Origin: Magnolia sinica
Lineage: Eukaryota; Streptophyta; Magnoliopsida; Magnoliales; Magnoliaceae
Reading direction: 5' to 3'
DNA length: 64,000 nt
Assembly: GCF_029962835.1 (NCBI RefSeq)
Contig: NC_080581.1
Coordinates: 20,536,001 to 20,600,000 of the forward strand
The translations under genes and the position numbers were made by a program. Positions within the stretch are counted from its first letter, which is position 1, and each line of letters begins with the position of its first letter. A model generated the notes under the pieces. The model was not told the origin of the DNA and did no database searches. It was given only the letters and a program-made list of their open reading frames with translations. Of the stretch, positions 35,789-47,562 are shown in pieces.

Positions 35789-36289
35789 ATTGGGTATTAC
35801 CCCCTTTTTGTCCCAAGCTTGGCACAAGCAATGCTTTGAGGGCCCCACCTTGACATACAAGTTTTATCCACCATTCATCTATTTGCCATATTATTTTACA
35901 GTATAAGCCCAACAGATCCAAGGCTCAAGTGGACCGCACCACAGGAAGCGATGGTGATAATGATGCCCATCATTGAAACCTTCTTAGGGCCCACTGTGAT
36001 GCTTATTTGCCATTCATACTATTCATAAGGCCACATAGACCTGAATGAAAGGAAAACACAAGTAATAACTTGATCTAAAACTTTTGTGGCCCTTTAGAAG
36101 TTTTCAACGGTAGGCGTTTAATCCCCATTGTGTGATCTACTTGAGCTTGGGACTTGCCTCATTGTTGGGCTTATGCCCTACAATGATATGGTAAAATGGA
36201 TGAATCATGTGGATAAAACACATACATCACGATGATCCTCAAAACTCTTGCCCATGCCAAGCTCATGATAGGCGAGGGTAGTACCCAAT
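35789..36289. mobile_element. Foldback element, copy 6 (full, 501 bp)
   Basis: The outer tips pair. ATTGGGTATTACCC on the left matches the complement of GGGTAGTACCCAAT on the right, and CAAGCTTGGCA matches TGCCAAGCTCATG. The core arms GAGGGCCCCACCTTGACATA and ACACATACATCACGATGATC, and the middle GGGCCCACTGTGATGCTTAT, are as in other copies. Confidence 0.8.
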
Positions 36290-37290
36290 TCTCATCTTCT
36301 ACTCACCTAGGGGAACGACTTCATGTAGGTGCCATTCATCTCATTCATTAGTCCTACATATGTTTCCAGTATTTCTTTAAAAAAAAAAATTTACAAGATA
36401 AAAGACAGGTGGGTTACCCCACAGGGAATAGTGTAAAATCATGCCTTAAAATTCTAAATTCATGTGTCATGGCCCTATTTACACCCAGCTTGACATTGTC
36501 AGATCTGATGATAAGAAGCCACTATGTGGCAACATCACCATATGGAAGATCGGGACGAGATCCTTGCGGGCAATATGATCGAAATGATGAAATTGTGGGA
36601 GACTAGGATGATCATCTCCAAAGGACACTTGTCAGAAGGCAAAAAAAATAATAATAATCAAAAGTATGTAGTTGTCGCATAGACACGTGGTGAAGTGTGA
36701 GAAGCTCTTACTTATGTAATGTCCTAAGAGAGTGCGCACAATCGATTAACTGGTTGGTGGAGATATATTCAACAATATATAATTGAACATAATAGCCTAG
36801 GTTTAGCTAACGATTGATTGAAAATACAAATATCATGTAAACTCCTTTTAAGATGAGAATATAATTCGCCACTTACTAGATGATTGGCCAGTTATAGAAA
36901 AATCAAGAAGATTTGACTAAAGTTAAAAGTATAATCAACAATGTATGCTAATTGGCCAATTAATTTAGAGATAATTGTAGAGATCGATTATGAATAGAAG
37001 TCTCTAGCAATTGCCTTACATTTTTATAAATTCAGCAGAGAATGAAGAGCTCTGGGCCCATGCCACTCCATCACAACACTACTTTTTCGGTAATGTTGCC
37101 TATCATTTGTCTGCTATGGACACTTATATTAGTTTTTATTCAATTTTAATTTTTCTATTGTCATCCAAAGCAATGTTGTAAACCAGCTCAGACCATTTAG
37201 ATTAAAATTAATTAGCTTGGACCACATGTTTGAGGTCACAATGCTGGACTTTTAGGAAGATTTCTAAGCTACAAACAAAAGGCTAACGAG
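36290..37290. other. Unassigned sequence
   Basis: No gene or recognised repeat is seen. The only open frame of note (36409-36606) has no recognisable domain. Confidence 0.4.
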
Positions 37291-37299
37291 GCTTTCTTA

Positions 37300-38000
37300 T
37301 ATATACACTTAGAGATTCTGTTGACCATCTAGTCATGAGGTTTGAGCAACGAACAAATTGCAATTAACCATGGTTGTCTCACCATGAAGTTTGATTCGAA
37401 CATTGAGCAAGTTGTTGAATCATGATAGTCATACCTACAAAGTAATGTCCCAGGTAACAGATAGATAACCGTTCTATAATTATCTTACTTATGAAGTCTT
37501 GTTCCAAGAAACGAACAAATTGTCACCTCACCGACCTTCTTTCCTATTAAGCAAATGATTGAGTAATGAACAACTGATAATGGAACTGTGACCATCTCGT
37601 CCACAGAGCTCAATCATGTGAGGTAACAAATAAATTGCCGTTCATAACAACCATCTAGCCATGAATCTAGCCATAAAGCCTGGTCATCTGATGAATATAT
37701 TGTCGAAGATATGACTGCCATCAATGGTCTTGTCATAAAATCTGATCTTAAATAAGAAATCGACAATTTCCACAGTGACCGCCTTGCCACGAAGCTACCT
37801 GAGTGACGAGCAAATGACTATACCTACGAACCACAATTGTCTCACTTAACGAAGCCCAACCATGAGATGAATAGGCTGTCATTCCCAATAACCATGTTGC
37901 CTGCGAAGCAAACCAAGTAGGTGAACTAGCCTTTGCGTGAGATAATTATTTTCCCTACGAAGCCTGATATCTTAACAGGTGACAAACGAACCAGCGTTAG
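37300..38000. repeat. Degenerate tandem-like repeat
   Basis: The words CATCTAGTCATGAGG, CGAACAAATTG, CACCATGAAGTTTG, GAGCAACGAAC and CATCTAGCCATGAA recur at loose spacings of about 50-80 bp with strong divergence. This suggests an old minisatellite. No coding sense. Confidence 0.4.
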
Positions 38001-38649
38001 TTATATATTTAGTTTTCTCTTTTATTTGACTTTCAGCCTAGTATAGTTATAAGTAATATTTATATTATTGGCTTTGGCCTTGTTTTTTCTTTTAATATAT
38101 ATTAACTTATTATTGGACATGTAAGTTATCAGTTATTAATTGAAAATCTTTTATTTAAAAGCAAAAAAGAACTTATCATAAGGACAAACTCTACCTTTTA
38201 TAAAATGCTTGATTTTCGGTAATCAATGATTGGATAGATGGCCGATCTGTACCAATCCAATTTTAATTGATCTATTTCCATACTTAGGATCACAAGGTTC
38301 TCGGCTTAAGTCTCTTTGCAATTGAATCTAGCACGCCCAACATGTACACATCACACAAACGAATGAATAGCCAAACAGGCCCACCTGAGTGGATTGTGGT
38401 GAGTTCCTTAGCCTTGATGAGAGGCACCAGATAACTATGTGAGCCCCCTACACAGGTAATGGGTCTTCCCATCCCGTAAGTGAGTTCCCAATGTTGTGGC
38501 CTACATGAGTTTTGGATCCCTTGGTGAATACGAGGCTGCGGACTCGTTGGACGTGGTGGATCTAATATTTGTTTCCTTCATGGACCGCTCGGTTAGTGAT
38601 AGGTACGCCCACCGTATATGTTCGCCAGAAATGGTGGCACGGTTCTTAC

Positions 38650-39177
38650 TATGGGGCGCTGATTAAGTGAGGCAGGGCCAACAGCTTGCTGGATGAGTCC
38701 CTGACCATGGGGCCACCTAGATGTATTGTTTGTATATCCACACCGTCCATCCATTTTTCCAGATTATTTTACATAGTGTATCAAAAAATGAGGCAAATCC
38801 AAATCTTGAGTGGACCACACCACAGGAAAATAGTGGCGATTGAATGGCCACCATTAAAAATTTCCTGGGCCTACTGTAATGTTTATTTGCCATCTAACCT
38901 GTTGATAAGGTCAGGCAGACCTGGACGAAGGTTAAAAACAAATGGCAGATTGGTTCAAAACTTTTTTGGCCGCTAGCAGTTTTTAATGGTGGGAATTCAA
39001 TCACTACTGTATGGTCCACATGAGATTTGGATCGGTCTCATTTTTGGGCTCATGCCATAAAATGACCTGAAAAAATGAATGGACTGAATGGATATACAAC
39101 ACATACATCAAGGTGGGCCCCACGGTCAGGCTTCACCCACTTAGCTGTTACCTCTGCCTCACTTAAATCCGCGCCCG
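38650..39177. mobile_element. Foldback element, copy 7 (full), upstream of the PPR gene
   Basis: Its arms pair over about 130 bp. TTAAGTGAGGCAGGGCCAAC on the left matches the complement of GTTACCTCTGCCTCACTTAA, CCCTGACCATGGGGCC matches GGGCCCCACGGTCAGG, and both arms hold the GATGTAT...ATATCCA core. Flanking CTTACTAT and GTTACTCT share six of eight bases and may be a worn target duplication. It ends about 60 bp before the PPR start codon. Confidence 0.8.
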
Positions 39178-39237
39178 TTACTCTAAAACCCTCATCTTCC
39201 ACGGACTTCCAGAAGCCCTAACCAAAGCCACTTGAAA

Positions 39238-40614
39238 ATGCCCTTCTTCCCGCCTTTATTTTCCAACCGCTTCCGATCCTCTCCATCTCTCGTCTCTCCT
39301 CGCCTAACCTTTCTCAATTTCCACAACTACCCTTCAACAACACCTGAATTTCGCGCCAAAACCCTCGAATCCAATCCGTCCATCAAAACGCCTGATTCCG
39401 TCGACTTCGACCCCTCAACCGTCGCAGAAACCATCTCCAGCTATGCCAACGACTGGAAACGTGCCCTCGATTTCTTCAACTGGGTTGAGAAGGACCATCG
39501 GTTCGAGCACACTGTCGACACCTACAACCGCACGATTGATGTCCTCGGGAAGTTCTTCGAGTTCGATCTTGCGTGGGGCCTGATCGGGCGGATGCAAGAA
39601 CGCCAGCCCATTTCGCCTGACCACACGACGTTCCGGATCATGTTCAAACGGTATGCTTCCGCACATCTCATTAAAGAAGCTGTTGATACTTACGATAGAA
39701 CTGCTGACTACGGTTTGAAAGATAAGACCTCGTTTTTCAACCTCATCGACGCTCTTTGCGAGTACAGACATGTCATCGAAGCGGATGAATTGTGTAAGAA
39801 AATGGGTTCGGAGTTTTCAGCGGAACATACAAAGATGTGCAATATAATTCTCCGCGGGTGGTTCAAGATGGGTTGGTGGAGTAAATGTCGGGAGTTTTGG
39901 GAAGAAATGGATAGAATGGGAATTGCCCGCGATCTACATTCATACTCTATATACATGGATATCCAGTGTAAATCGGGGAAACCATGGAGAGTCGATAGAT
40001 TTTACAAAGAGATGAAGAAGAAGGGCATTCCGCTGGATGTTGTGGTGTATAATACAGTCATTAATGCCGTCGGTCTATCGGATGGTGCCGATGAGTCGAT
40101 TCGGGTATTTCGGGAGATGATGGAATTTGGGTGTCAGCCGAATGTGGTTACTTACAATACAGTGATAAAGATTTTGTGTCGGGAGGGGAGGATTAGGCAG
40201 GCATATGTATTTCTTGAGCAAATGCATAATAAGGGTGTCCCACCCAATGTGATCACATATCATTGTTTCTTTAGGTGTCTTGATCGGCCAAAGGAAATCA
40301 TGAAGCTGTTTGAGAGGATGGTCAAGGACGGGTGCCGTCCGAGGATGGAAACGTACGTGATGCTAATCAAGAAGTTTGGGCGTTGGGGATTTCTTCGGCC
40401 GGTTTTTATTGTGTGGGATAGGATGAAGGAGCACGGGTGTAGTCCGGATGGGTTTGCTTATAATGCTCTGATCGATGCCCTGGTGCAGAAAGGCATGGTT
40501 GAGATGGCGAGGAAGTATGACGAGGAGATGTTAGCGAAAGGGCTTTCGGCTAAGCCGCGGAGGGAGTTGGGGACGAAGGTACTGAGCGACGAATCTGATG
40601 ATGAGTGTAGATGA
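39238..40614 (+). CDS. P-class pentatricopeptide repeat protein, probably mitochondrial
   Basis: This is an intact single-exon gene of 458 residues ending in TGA. PPR proteins bind organellar RNA in a base-specific way and act in its processing, stability or translation. The first ~40 residues are rich in Arg, Ser, Phe and Pro with few acidic residues, typical of a mitochondrial or plastid targeting peptide. From about residue 60, YANDWKRALDFFNWVE leads into roughly ten 35-residue repeats. Examples are VVYNTVINAVGLSDG, NVVTYNTVIKILCREG, NVITYHCFF, and DGFAYNALIDALVQKG near the end. No E, DYW or SMR domain follows, so it is P-class. It reminds me of Arabidopsis At1g80550, from memory only. The start is the ATG at 39238, since the upstream frame opens only with TTG. 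Its promoter region is largely a foldback element. Confidence 0.93.
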   Translation: MPFFPPLFSNRFRSSPSLVSPRLTFLNFHNYPSTTPEFRAKTLESNPSIKTPDSVDFDPSTVAETISSYANDWKRALDFFNWVEKDHRFEHTVDTYNRTIDVLGKFFEFDLAWGLIGRMQERQPISPDHTTFRIMFKRYASAHLIKEAVDTYDRTADYGLKDKTSFFNLIDALCEYRHVIEADELCKKMGSEFSAEHTKMCNIILRGWFKMGWWSKCREFWEEMDRMGIARDLHSYSIYMDIQCKSGKPWRVDRFYKEMKKKGIPLDVVVYNTVINAVGLSDGADESIRVFREMMEFGCQPNVVTYNTVIKILCREGRIRQAYVFLEQMHNKGVPPNVITYHCFFRCLDRPKEIMKLFERMVKDGCRPRMETYVMLIKKFGRWGFLRPVFIVWDRMKEHGCSPDGFAYNALIDALVQKGMVEMARKYDEEMLAKGLSAKPRRELGTKVLSDESDDECR

Positions 40615-42660
40615 TGTTGGACAAAACCAGGGATTCGGCTGATGGCTTGACTTGTTCAAATTTCGAGGACTTGAATATGTAATTTACAATGAGCGAATGC
40701 ACAATGTTCTGCTCTGGGCATTTTCTCGGATCATTGATCTCTAGAAGCGGGGCTCAACTTTTGGTGATTGAAATTGTTCATTTGGTGGGTCCCAACTCCC
40801 ATGGTGGATGGAAGATGTTACCCAAAATCTTTCCCATTGGATGATGCTCTCTGATTTGTTGTCTTGGTTAAATGCGGCAACTGGTTGTAACTGTCAATTT
40901 TCATTGGATATGCAGGAGGTTAGGGTGTGACCTATCCAGTGATGGGGTCCACCAGAACAACGGATTAGGTTGCTGATAGGTGGGTTATACCCATACGATT
41001 GTTTGGTTGAACAAAGAAAAGCCATTTCTTTCGACCAACCATCATATGAAGTACCTATTTTATGATTTGGTGGGCTGGCTGCTCTGATAGTATAATGTTA
41101 ACCAAAGGCCATAAGCTCCAATTGTTTGGGATAAAAGCATTGTCAAGATGACAGAGAACTTCACAACCTTGTGGCCTGTCTGAATTTTCTGCGGTCTGAT
41201 TGAAGAAATGTTGCAACCATTACATGGCGAAGAAAGAGTGGTAATTTTATCTGTCACATTCTTCTTTTCTAGATGTTGGTTCAATTGATTCAAGGGCCTT
41301 TTTCGTTCTTTGTTCTCAATCATTCAAAGAATACGAAGCTGGATGATTTTTGTGTGGAACCTCTTTGATCATTCACTGTGCTTGACTATGTTAGTTATAC
41401 CATTAATATCCATTTGCTGACAAATATATGCATTCTGTCAACTGCTGTTCTTTGCTTTGCTGAGCCTGATCATGACTTAAAAATAAATAAGAATTTATTT
41501 GTGAATCTGATAAAACCTTTGGTATCATACTTGATCATGCAGAGTGGACAGCTGTAAATGCTGCTTTTATCATCTCTGCTTCTTTGAACCTAACTCAGCT
41601 GAACCAGATAGCTGGTTCTATTGTTATCCAACATCTAGGTCTTATACTAGAATGGATTCAAGAAATTTAGATCTGGTTAGATGTAGTTTATACTTATTCA
41701 AATAATATTTGAGATCCTGATGATACACAAAAGCTTTGAAGATGCTTCACGCCCTTGGTAATTCTTGCAGGCTTAAACGTGCATAATCATTCGTGCTTAA
41801 TGGGGATTTTCCCTTCTGTGGGTTCGTTCAATGTACAGTTTGTTGTCTGTATAGGTTCAGATAGGTTCCAAAATGCTTCAGATAAAATTCAATTTAGATA
41901 AACAGTGGAAGTAAACTGCATAATGCTTCCCAGTCAGAATGTGTGATTGCATACTATAGCCTTGTAATATAAGATTCTAAAGTTTGCTGTGCTGAAAGAT
42001 TTGGAGTGGCATGTGTTCTTTCATATGAAAAGTGTGGCCTTCTATGGAAAAGATGAGTTCATTAATGATGCAGTTCGAGTTGAAACGGTACCCAGTTAGA
42101 TTTTACTGAGATATTTGCTTTTGGGTTTCTCATTCCACATTGTCCTGACATCAAGTATACAGGTCAGGTACCATTTGACTTGCCTGCTTCACGGTTGTTT
42201 GAAATTTCTCCATAAGACGTGTAGTTCAGTATAATTTTCTGATCTTTGAACTTCAGGATATTTTGTTTGAGCATGCTCTTGATTTATCCTTTTCTTCATA
42301 AAAACCTTTCTCATCAATGTGGTTTTCCATAGTTTGGGTTTCTGTAACTTTCATTAGATCCCTGCATTGCACACAATGCTGCCCTTAAAAAAAAAACATT
42401 TCATAGGCTGTCTTGAAGAAGGACGACACATCTACCATACAAGGGAGTCAGAAGAGTGAAAAATTAAAAAGAGTGATGAGAAGAAGAAAGAAATACAAGA
42501 TAATCCAAAAAGAAAAGAAAAAATGAAATGAAAGGAACTGAGAAAGAAGGCAGTTTTGTCTCTTGAATGCATCACCCTCAATGTGGATGATGCATTTCAT
42601 TCATAACCCCTCAAGATGACCTAAAAGGGCAAATGACACATTTTGAATCCCATATACCTT
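40615..42660 (+). other. 3' flank of the PPR gene, no gene seen
   Basis: It is unique-looking, T-rich sequence without recognised repeats or domains. The first few hundred bases presumably hold the 3' UTR and poly(A) signals, but no signal stands out. This is the longest stretch in the window free of visible transposons. Confidence 0.4.
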
Positions 42661-44324
42661 TCCATTTGCACTTCACCTAAACCTCATTTCGTCTAAAAGG
42701 AATTTCTCCTAGATACTTAATGGTGATCTGGAATCCCCACCTAAATTGCTTGACAGTCAATTTAGAAGGCGAAGGTGGTAAGGGTCCATAGCCCTCTTGG
42801 CCAACATGAAGAATTTCTTTGCACCCAGGCTTTTTCTTGGGTAATGAAATTAAGTTAAAGGATGTATCTGTAGACTCAGGTCTGTAAGGGTGGTCTAATT
42901 GTTTTATCCAGCTCATTTTAAAGGGTTTTGTCTTGACTTTGAAATATGCAGGAATTTAGCTGGCCTAGAATTAGGAAGCCCCTGTTTTTCCGAACTTCAA
43001 CATCCATCTTCAATATCTACGAAGCCCCCTTTGAATTTTAAACTCCATTTGAAAACCATTAGTTAGCCCATTAAGTTAGCTTTTCAACAAGCCCAAAATC
43101 ATGCCAAGCTGGCGACCACCAAGATATGATTGAATTACCAGACGGTGCACAGTAACAGTTTGGACTGAGATTTGAGAAAAAATGAATTGCCGCATTATTT
43201 TTCTAATCATTCTGAATTTTGACACCAAACCGAAGCCATTGGTTAACTCATTAAGTTAGCTTTTCAACAAACCCAAGCTCACCCAATAATGACACTTGAG
43301 TGCCTAGATCCAGTAGAAAAACTGAGAGGCGTGCAGGTTGAAAATCAGGCATTTTTTTTTTTCATGCAAGAAACAATTTGAACAATGGCATCTATGTTCT
43401 GCATGAAAATCCAAATTCCAAATTCCATATATTTTGACCAAAATGCTCCTAGGACGCCTAATTAGATCCCTAACCTTCCATCTTTTTACCAACAAACTTC
43501 CAACTTGGTTTGTGATAGTATATTCCTACCCTAAAGAACCATAGGATTTTGACACTTGCCAAAATCACATCCATTCAAACCCAAAAACCTAAGAAACCTT
43601 CTAGAATCATCCCCTTACCTTGTTTGCCACTCAAATTACCTCAAATCAACCCCCTAGATCGAGCCACTTGTCACACATCTAAACATCCTCTACCCTTTGG
43701 AAAGTCCTCCAAGATCTCTCAAATTGCTAAAAACCCACCCCATGTCTATCAATAGACCCTTTGGTCGGGAGGGAGAGAGAGGGAGTTGAGAACTCCTGTG
43801 TCTTCTAGGTAGACGTAGGTTAGGAGTTTGCCTCAACCCATTAGGGTTCCGTCCCGATGGAAGGACCCATTTACCTGTTTTCTTCTTCCACAACTCCTCA
43901 CCTCCAATCCACAATAACTTCTAAGTTAAGACCCTCCACCGGGAAGAGAAATATCCCTAAAGATGAAGTTTCTGATGCCCAACATGCCACAATCGATCAT
44001 ATTTCTCCTTCTATGTACTGTTTTATGTTTTGTATAGCTGAAGTTTTGTTGTAGGAATTTCAACTCCCACCAAGTAGAGGCCATGCGGTAACACGGGTGG
44101 AGAAGTGTGCCCAACACCTTTGTCATTGAGTCCCTTGCTTGGATATTTGGAGTAAAAGACCATTTTATTGGAGTCAGAGCATCATTTAAACCATTTCACA
44201 TGGAAGTTTGTTCCATGGTCTTCTAGCCACCCTTGGAATCCCAATAACTCGGCTAGTGGCAATTTTTAATTTCTATGCCAAAAGGTTTTTTTTACTTCTA
44301 AAAGAAGAAGTTTTTGGTCAGGTT
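42661..44324. other. Unassigned sequence with a short direct repeat
   Basis: CATTAAGTTAGCTTTTCAAC occurs at about 43069 and again at about 43249, within longer similar context (a 180 bp spacing). Open frames of 60-80 codons, including one on the minus strand at 42677-42916, have no recognisable domain. Confidence 0.4.
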
Positions 44325-46290
44325 GTGTGACTCGGTTATCAAGTCCATGAGATCTCGACACCCAATTGCACAGAAACAAACAAGAGTACACTCGCAAGAA
44401 TATTTGAGTTGAGAGGGAGTGAACTTTTTTGATATCTACCTTCTTATCTTACAATACTTTAAAAAAACTCAATGATTTTTTTTTTCTTGGAATGTCTACC
44501 CACAATAGACTCTAAATGAATCTTCAATGAGAATCTTTTCAACTAAGAAATTGGTTTCAAATCAATCTAATCTACCTAAGATGATAAAATCCTAATAATA
44601 GTAAAAGCATGTTTAGGAAATAATCCTCCAAATCTTCAATCACATTTTCAAATTAGCCCCTATATCTTCAATTACATCTTTAAATTAGCCTTCATATTTT
44701 TCATAAATAGCAAATTACAAATCTTGATATTTTGTCCAAAATATATAAATAAACAACTTAAAATCAGCATGTTGGGCCCTAGGCCTTGCAATGGGTTGTG
44801 GGCCTACGTGGGCCATGGGCTTGCATCAACTTTCTGGCTTTGAAAGAACTCATTCTCGAGTTGGAAACCAATCTCAACCTTTGGACTTGTACTACCTTTA
44901 CAACGAATTTTCTTCTTCTTTAGTGGAAACTAGTGGCGCCCCTAAGCATTGGCTCGACACAACCTTTGTTGGAGTCCATTGTAGATGTACTCTTTCGATT
45001 GCACTATTGTGGGTGCTAAATTGTTTGTTGTAATTTTTTAAAGTTCTTTGTGGATCTTGAAACATTTGCTTCGTTTTTTGTGCTGTAGTCATCTTTTACA
45101 AAAGTTACTTCAATTGAGTGCAAGGTGTTCCAAAATGGTAACGGTGGCCGTAACGGCCACCATCGTTACCGTTATGATACGGGCTGTAACGGCCGTTAAG
45201 GCCCTGGTATAGGCCGTTCAACCCTTTTTTATTTTTTGAAAAAACTGTTACAGGACCGTTACGGGGCCGTTACGATACCGCAACGCGTAACAGTAATGAC
45301 CGTTACCATTACCGTTACGTAAACCTTGATTGAGTGTCGAGACCTATTAGCACATCTATTAATGCGATTGTCACTATAATTGAATCAGTCAATTGGTCCA
45401 TTGGTGAATTCAAGTGAAGGTCCAATGTTAATGTATCAATCACTTTAGATGCCAACTTTTTTACTTTGTGGATCTATTCATTGTTTTCAGAATTTTTACT
45501 TTAATTCCCGGTTCTCCATCATGTTCCAACAATTGAATGAGTCAATCATTGATGTCTTGATAAGTTGGGACCACCCTTTGTTTGTTAGGGCCTTGGTGGG
45601 GACCTTCCTCTACGTGTTCATGTGCTCCAATTTTGGTTTCCGGATTCCCTCCACGCTAGAACTCTCCCACTTGATTAGTGAGATTACCTATCGCATGTGT
45701 GAGTTGATTGACCCGCTATGTGAGTGCGTGTATCAATAAGATCACTTGCACAAACTCTTATTGTGTCACCCCCTTTGAAGCCATTAGGAGATGATGTAAA
45801 GTCGGCGGTTCCCCAACGATCACCTGCTCTAATACTAAAATGGTGCAATTCAGTTATTGAATCGTGAGATCTCGACACCCGAATCGAAAAGAAACAAACA
45901 AGTGTTTACTTGCAAGAATATTTCAGTAGAGAGGGAGAACTTTATCGATTTCAACCTTCTTTTCGTACAATATTTAAGAAAACTCACACTTAGAGGTTGA
46001 TTTCAAATCAATCTAACTAAATAAGATGGTAAAATCCTAATAATAGTAAAAGCAAGTCTAGTAAATAATCGTCCAAATCTTCAATCACATCTTAAAATTA
46101 GTCCCTACATTTCAATCACGCTGCCGTATCTTCAATCACACCTCTAAATCAGCCCCCATATTTTCCACAAGTAGTGAATTGTAAATCTTGGTATTTATAC
46201 CTCAAATCTATAAATAAACAGTCCAAAATCAATACACGTTGGGCACTGCGATGGGTCATGGGCCTACATCAATTTAACAGTGTCCTAAGC
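44325..46290 (+). mobile_element. Small noncoding LTR-type element (about 2 kb)
   Basis: Two direct repeats flank about 1 kb. Shared landmarks are GAGATCTCGACACCC (44349 and 45866), AGAAACAAACAAG, AATCCTAATAATAGTAAAAG, CCAAATCTTCAATCACAT and a final GGGTTGTGGGCCTAC or GGGTCATGGGCCTAC. The repeats are roughly 500 and 440 bp. The interior holds no gag or pol motif, only a 208 bp hAT-like insertion. It resembles non-autonomous LTR elements of the TRIM/LARD kind. Exact ends and target duplication were not resolved. Confidence 0.65.
45121..45328. mobile_element. hAT-like MITE (208 bp)
   Basis: It starts CAAGGTGTTC and ends GTAAACCTTG, with imperfect inverted ends. It is flanked by perfect 8 bp duplications ATTGAGTG (45113-45120, 45329-45336). 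The body is made of GTAACGG and CCGTTAC words in inverted arrangement, so the RNA or single strand could fold strongly. It inserted into the LTR-type element at 44325. Confidence 0.85.
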
Positions 46291-47562
46291 AAAATGAGGA
46301 TAGCGAAAACCCCAAAAGTGTGTCATGTAAAAACAATGGATGTACAAGTGAACTTAGTGAAAATTTAAAGGGACCTTTTAGGCAACTAGGCTTAGCTATC
46401 AAGGAACATTGAAAATTAAATACCTTAGAACACTGAAAAGTTGAAAAGGTACCACAGGAAAAAAATGAGGGCTATGATCCAGGCATGGTAAAATGCTGCA
46501 GGGCATTGTGATTTGTGAGTAAACACAAGGAATGAAGCAAAAGAAAATAAGAAAAAAATGTGGACATTAGTCATGTTTGAAAGTCGAGGTTTGGTTTGGT
46601 AGTGGTGGCTTGGGAGGTTTCTAGATTTTGTTATCCAAGGTTCAAGGCTCCAAGATTGATGTCAAAGGCTTCCTCAAAAGCCCTTAATTTAGGTCAAGGA
46701 ATTTAAGGGATCAGTATGCTGGAATCGAATTTACAGAGTTCAGCAATCACTTGGTATTTTTTTTTTTTTTTTGAATATTAATCACTCACTCAGTTTACCC
46801 ATCCAAAACATTCAACAATTCAATCTAATGAAGGAATCAACATTGAACCAAATCAATATTGTTCTATTTGTTGCTCTGTGAAAATTTCTTTACATGCATT
46901 CACTCATCAACAATTTTTGTTCTATAAATAAATTTTACTTTTTACTTATTGCATTTTTCTGTTATTTTCATAAAGTTACGAGGCGGCTCAAAGTCATCGT
47001 CTCTACTATATCGAGTCAGCTATAATACAGCTACTCCACATAATCGTAATATTGCCCTAGCTCATGATCTTACAATACTACGCTATGTACTCTCAAACAT
47101 ATTGATGGAATGCCTAATTTGAATTGAATAATGAGGACTGTAATGACAAACATGAAATAAACCTGAGAGTTCCACAACATTGTTACCCATTATTGGGCTT
47201 GAAAGCTCCCATTCACGCTAGATAGGATTGCTCAAGTTATCTCAAGGGAGGATGGAATTTTAGGGCGAGAATCCATCCAAGCGTGTAAGTATCGAGATCC
47301 TGGATTATGGTGGTAATTTGGATCTCAAAGTTTTCAATGATTGGTTGGAAGCAATGGTAAGTTATTTCCATTGGTAGGAGATGGGTGAATTCATTAAGCT
47401 ATGGTTTATAGTTGTAAGACTCAAGTTTGCAGCCAGGAGTGGTGGTACAGAGTTGAGGAAAACTTGCAATTTTGTAGCCTCCCTTATGTAAAAAGCTGTG
47501 AGGAAATGGAAGCAAGACTGAAGCATAGGTTTTGTAGCTGTAGATAACAAAATGATTTTGTT
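46291..47562. other. Unassigned sequence upstream of the LINE
   Basis: No gene or recognised repeat is seen apart from a T run near 46757-46772. Confidence 0.4.

Noticed and set aside
37300-38000. Possible CRISPR-like or ordered satellite array
   Set aside because: The repeats are too divergent and irregular, and the genome is plant. It is kept only as a degenerate repeat.
39415-39956. Minus-strand frames under the PPR gene
   Set aside because: They are shadows of the PPR coding sequence.
42677-42916. A 79-codon minus-strand frame with a proline- and glycine-rich stretch
   Set aside because: It looks protein-like, but no family was recognised and the frame has no supporting context.
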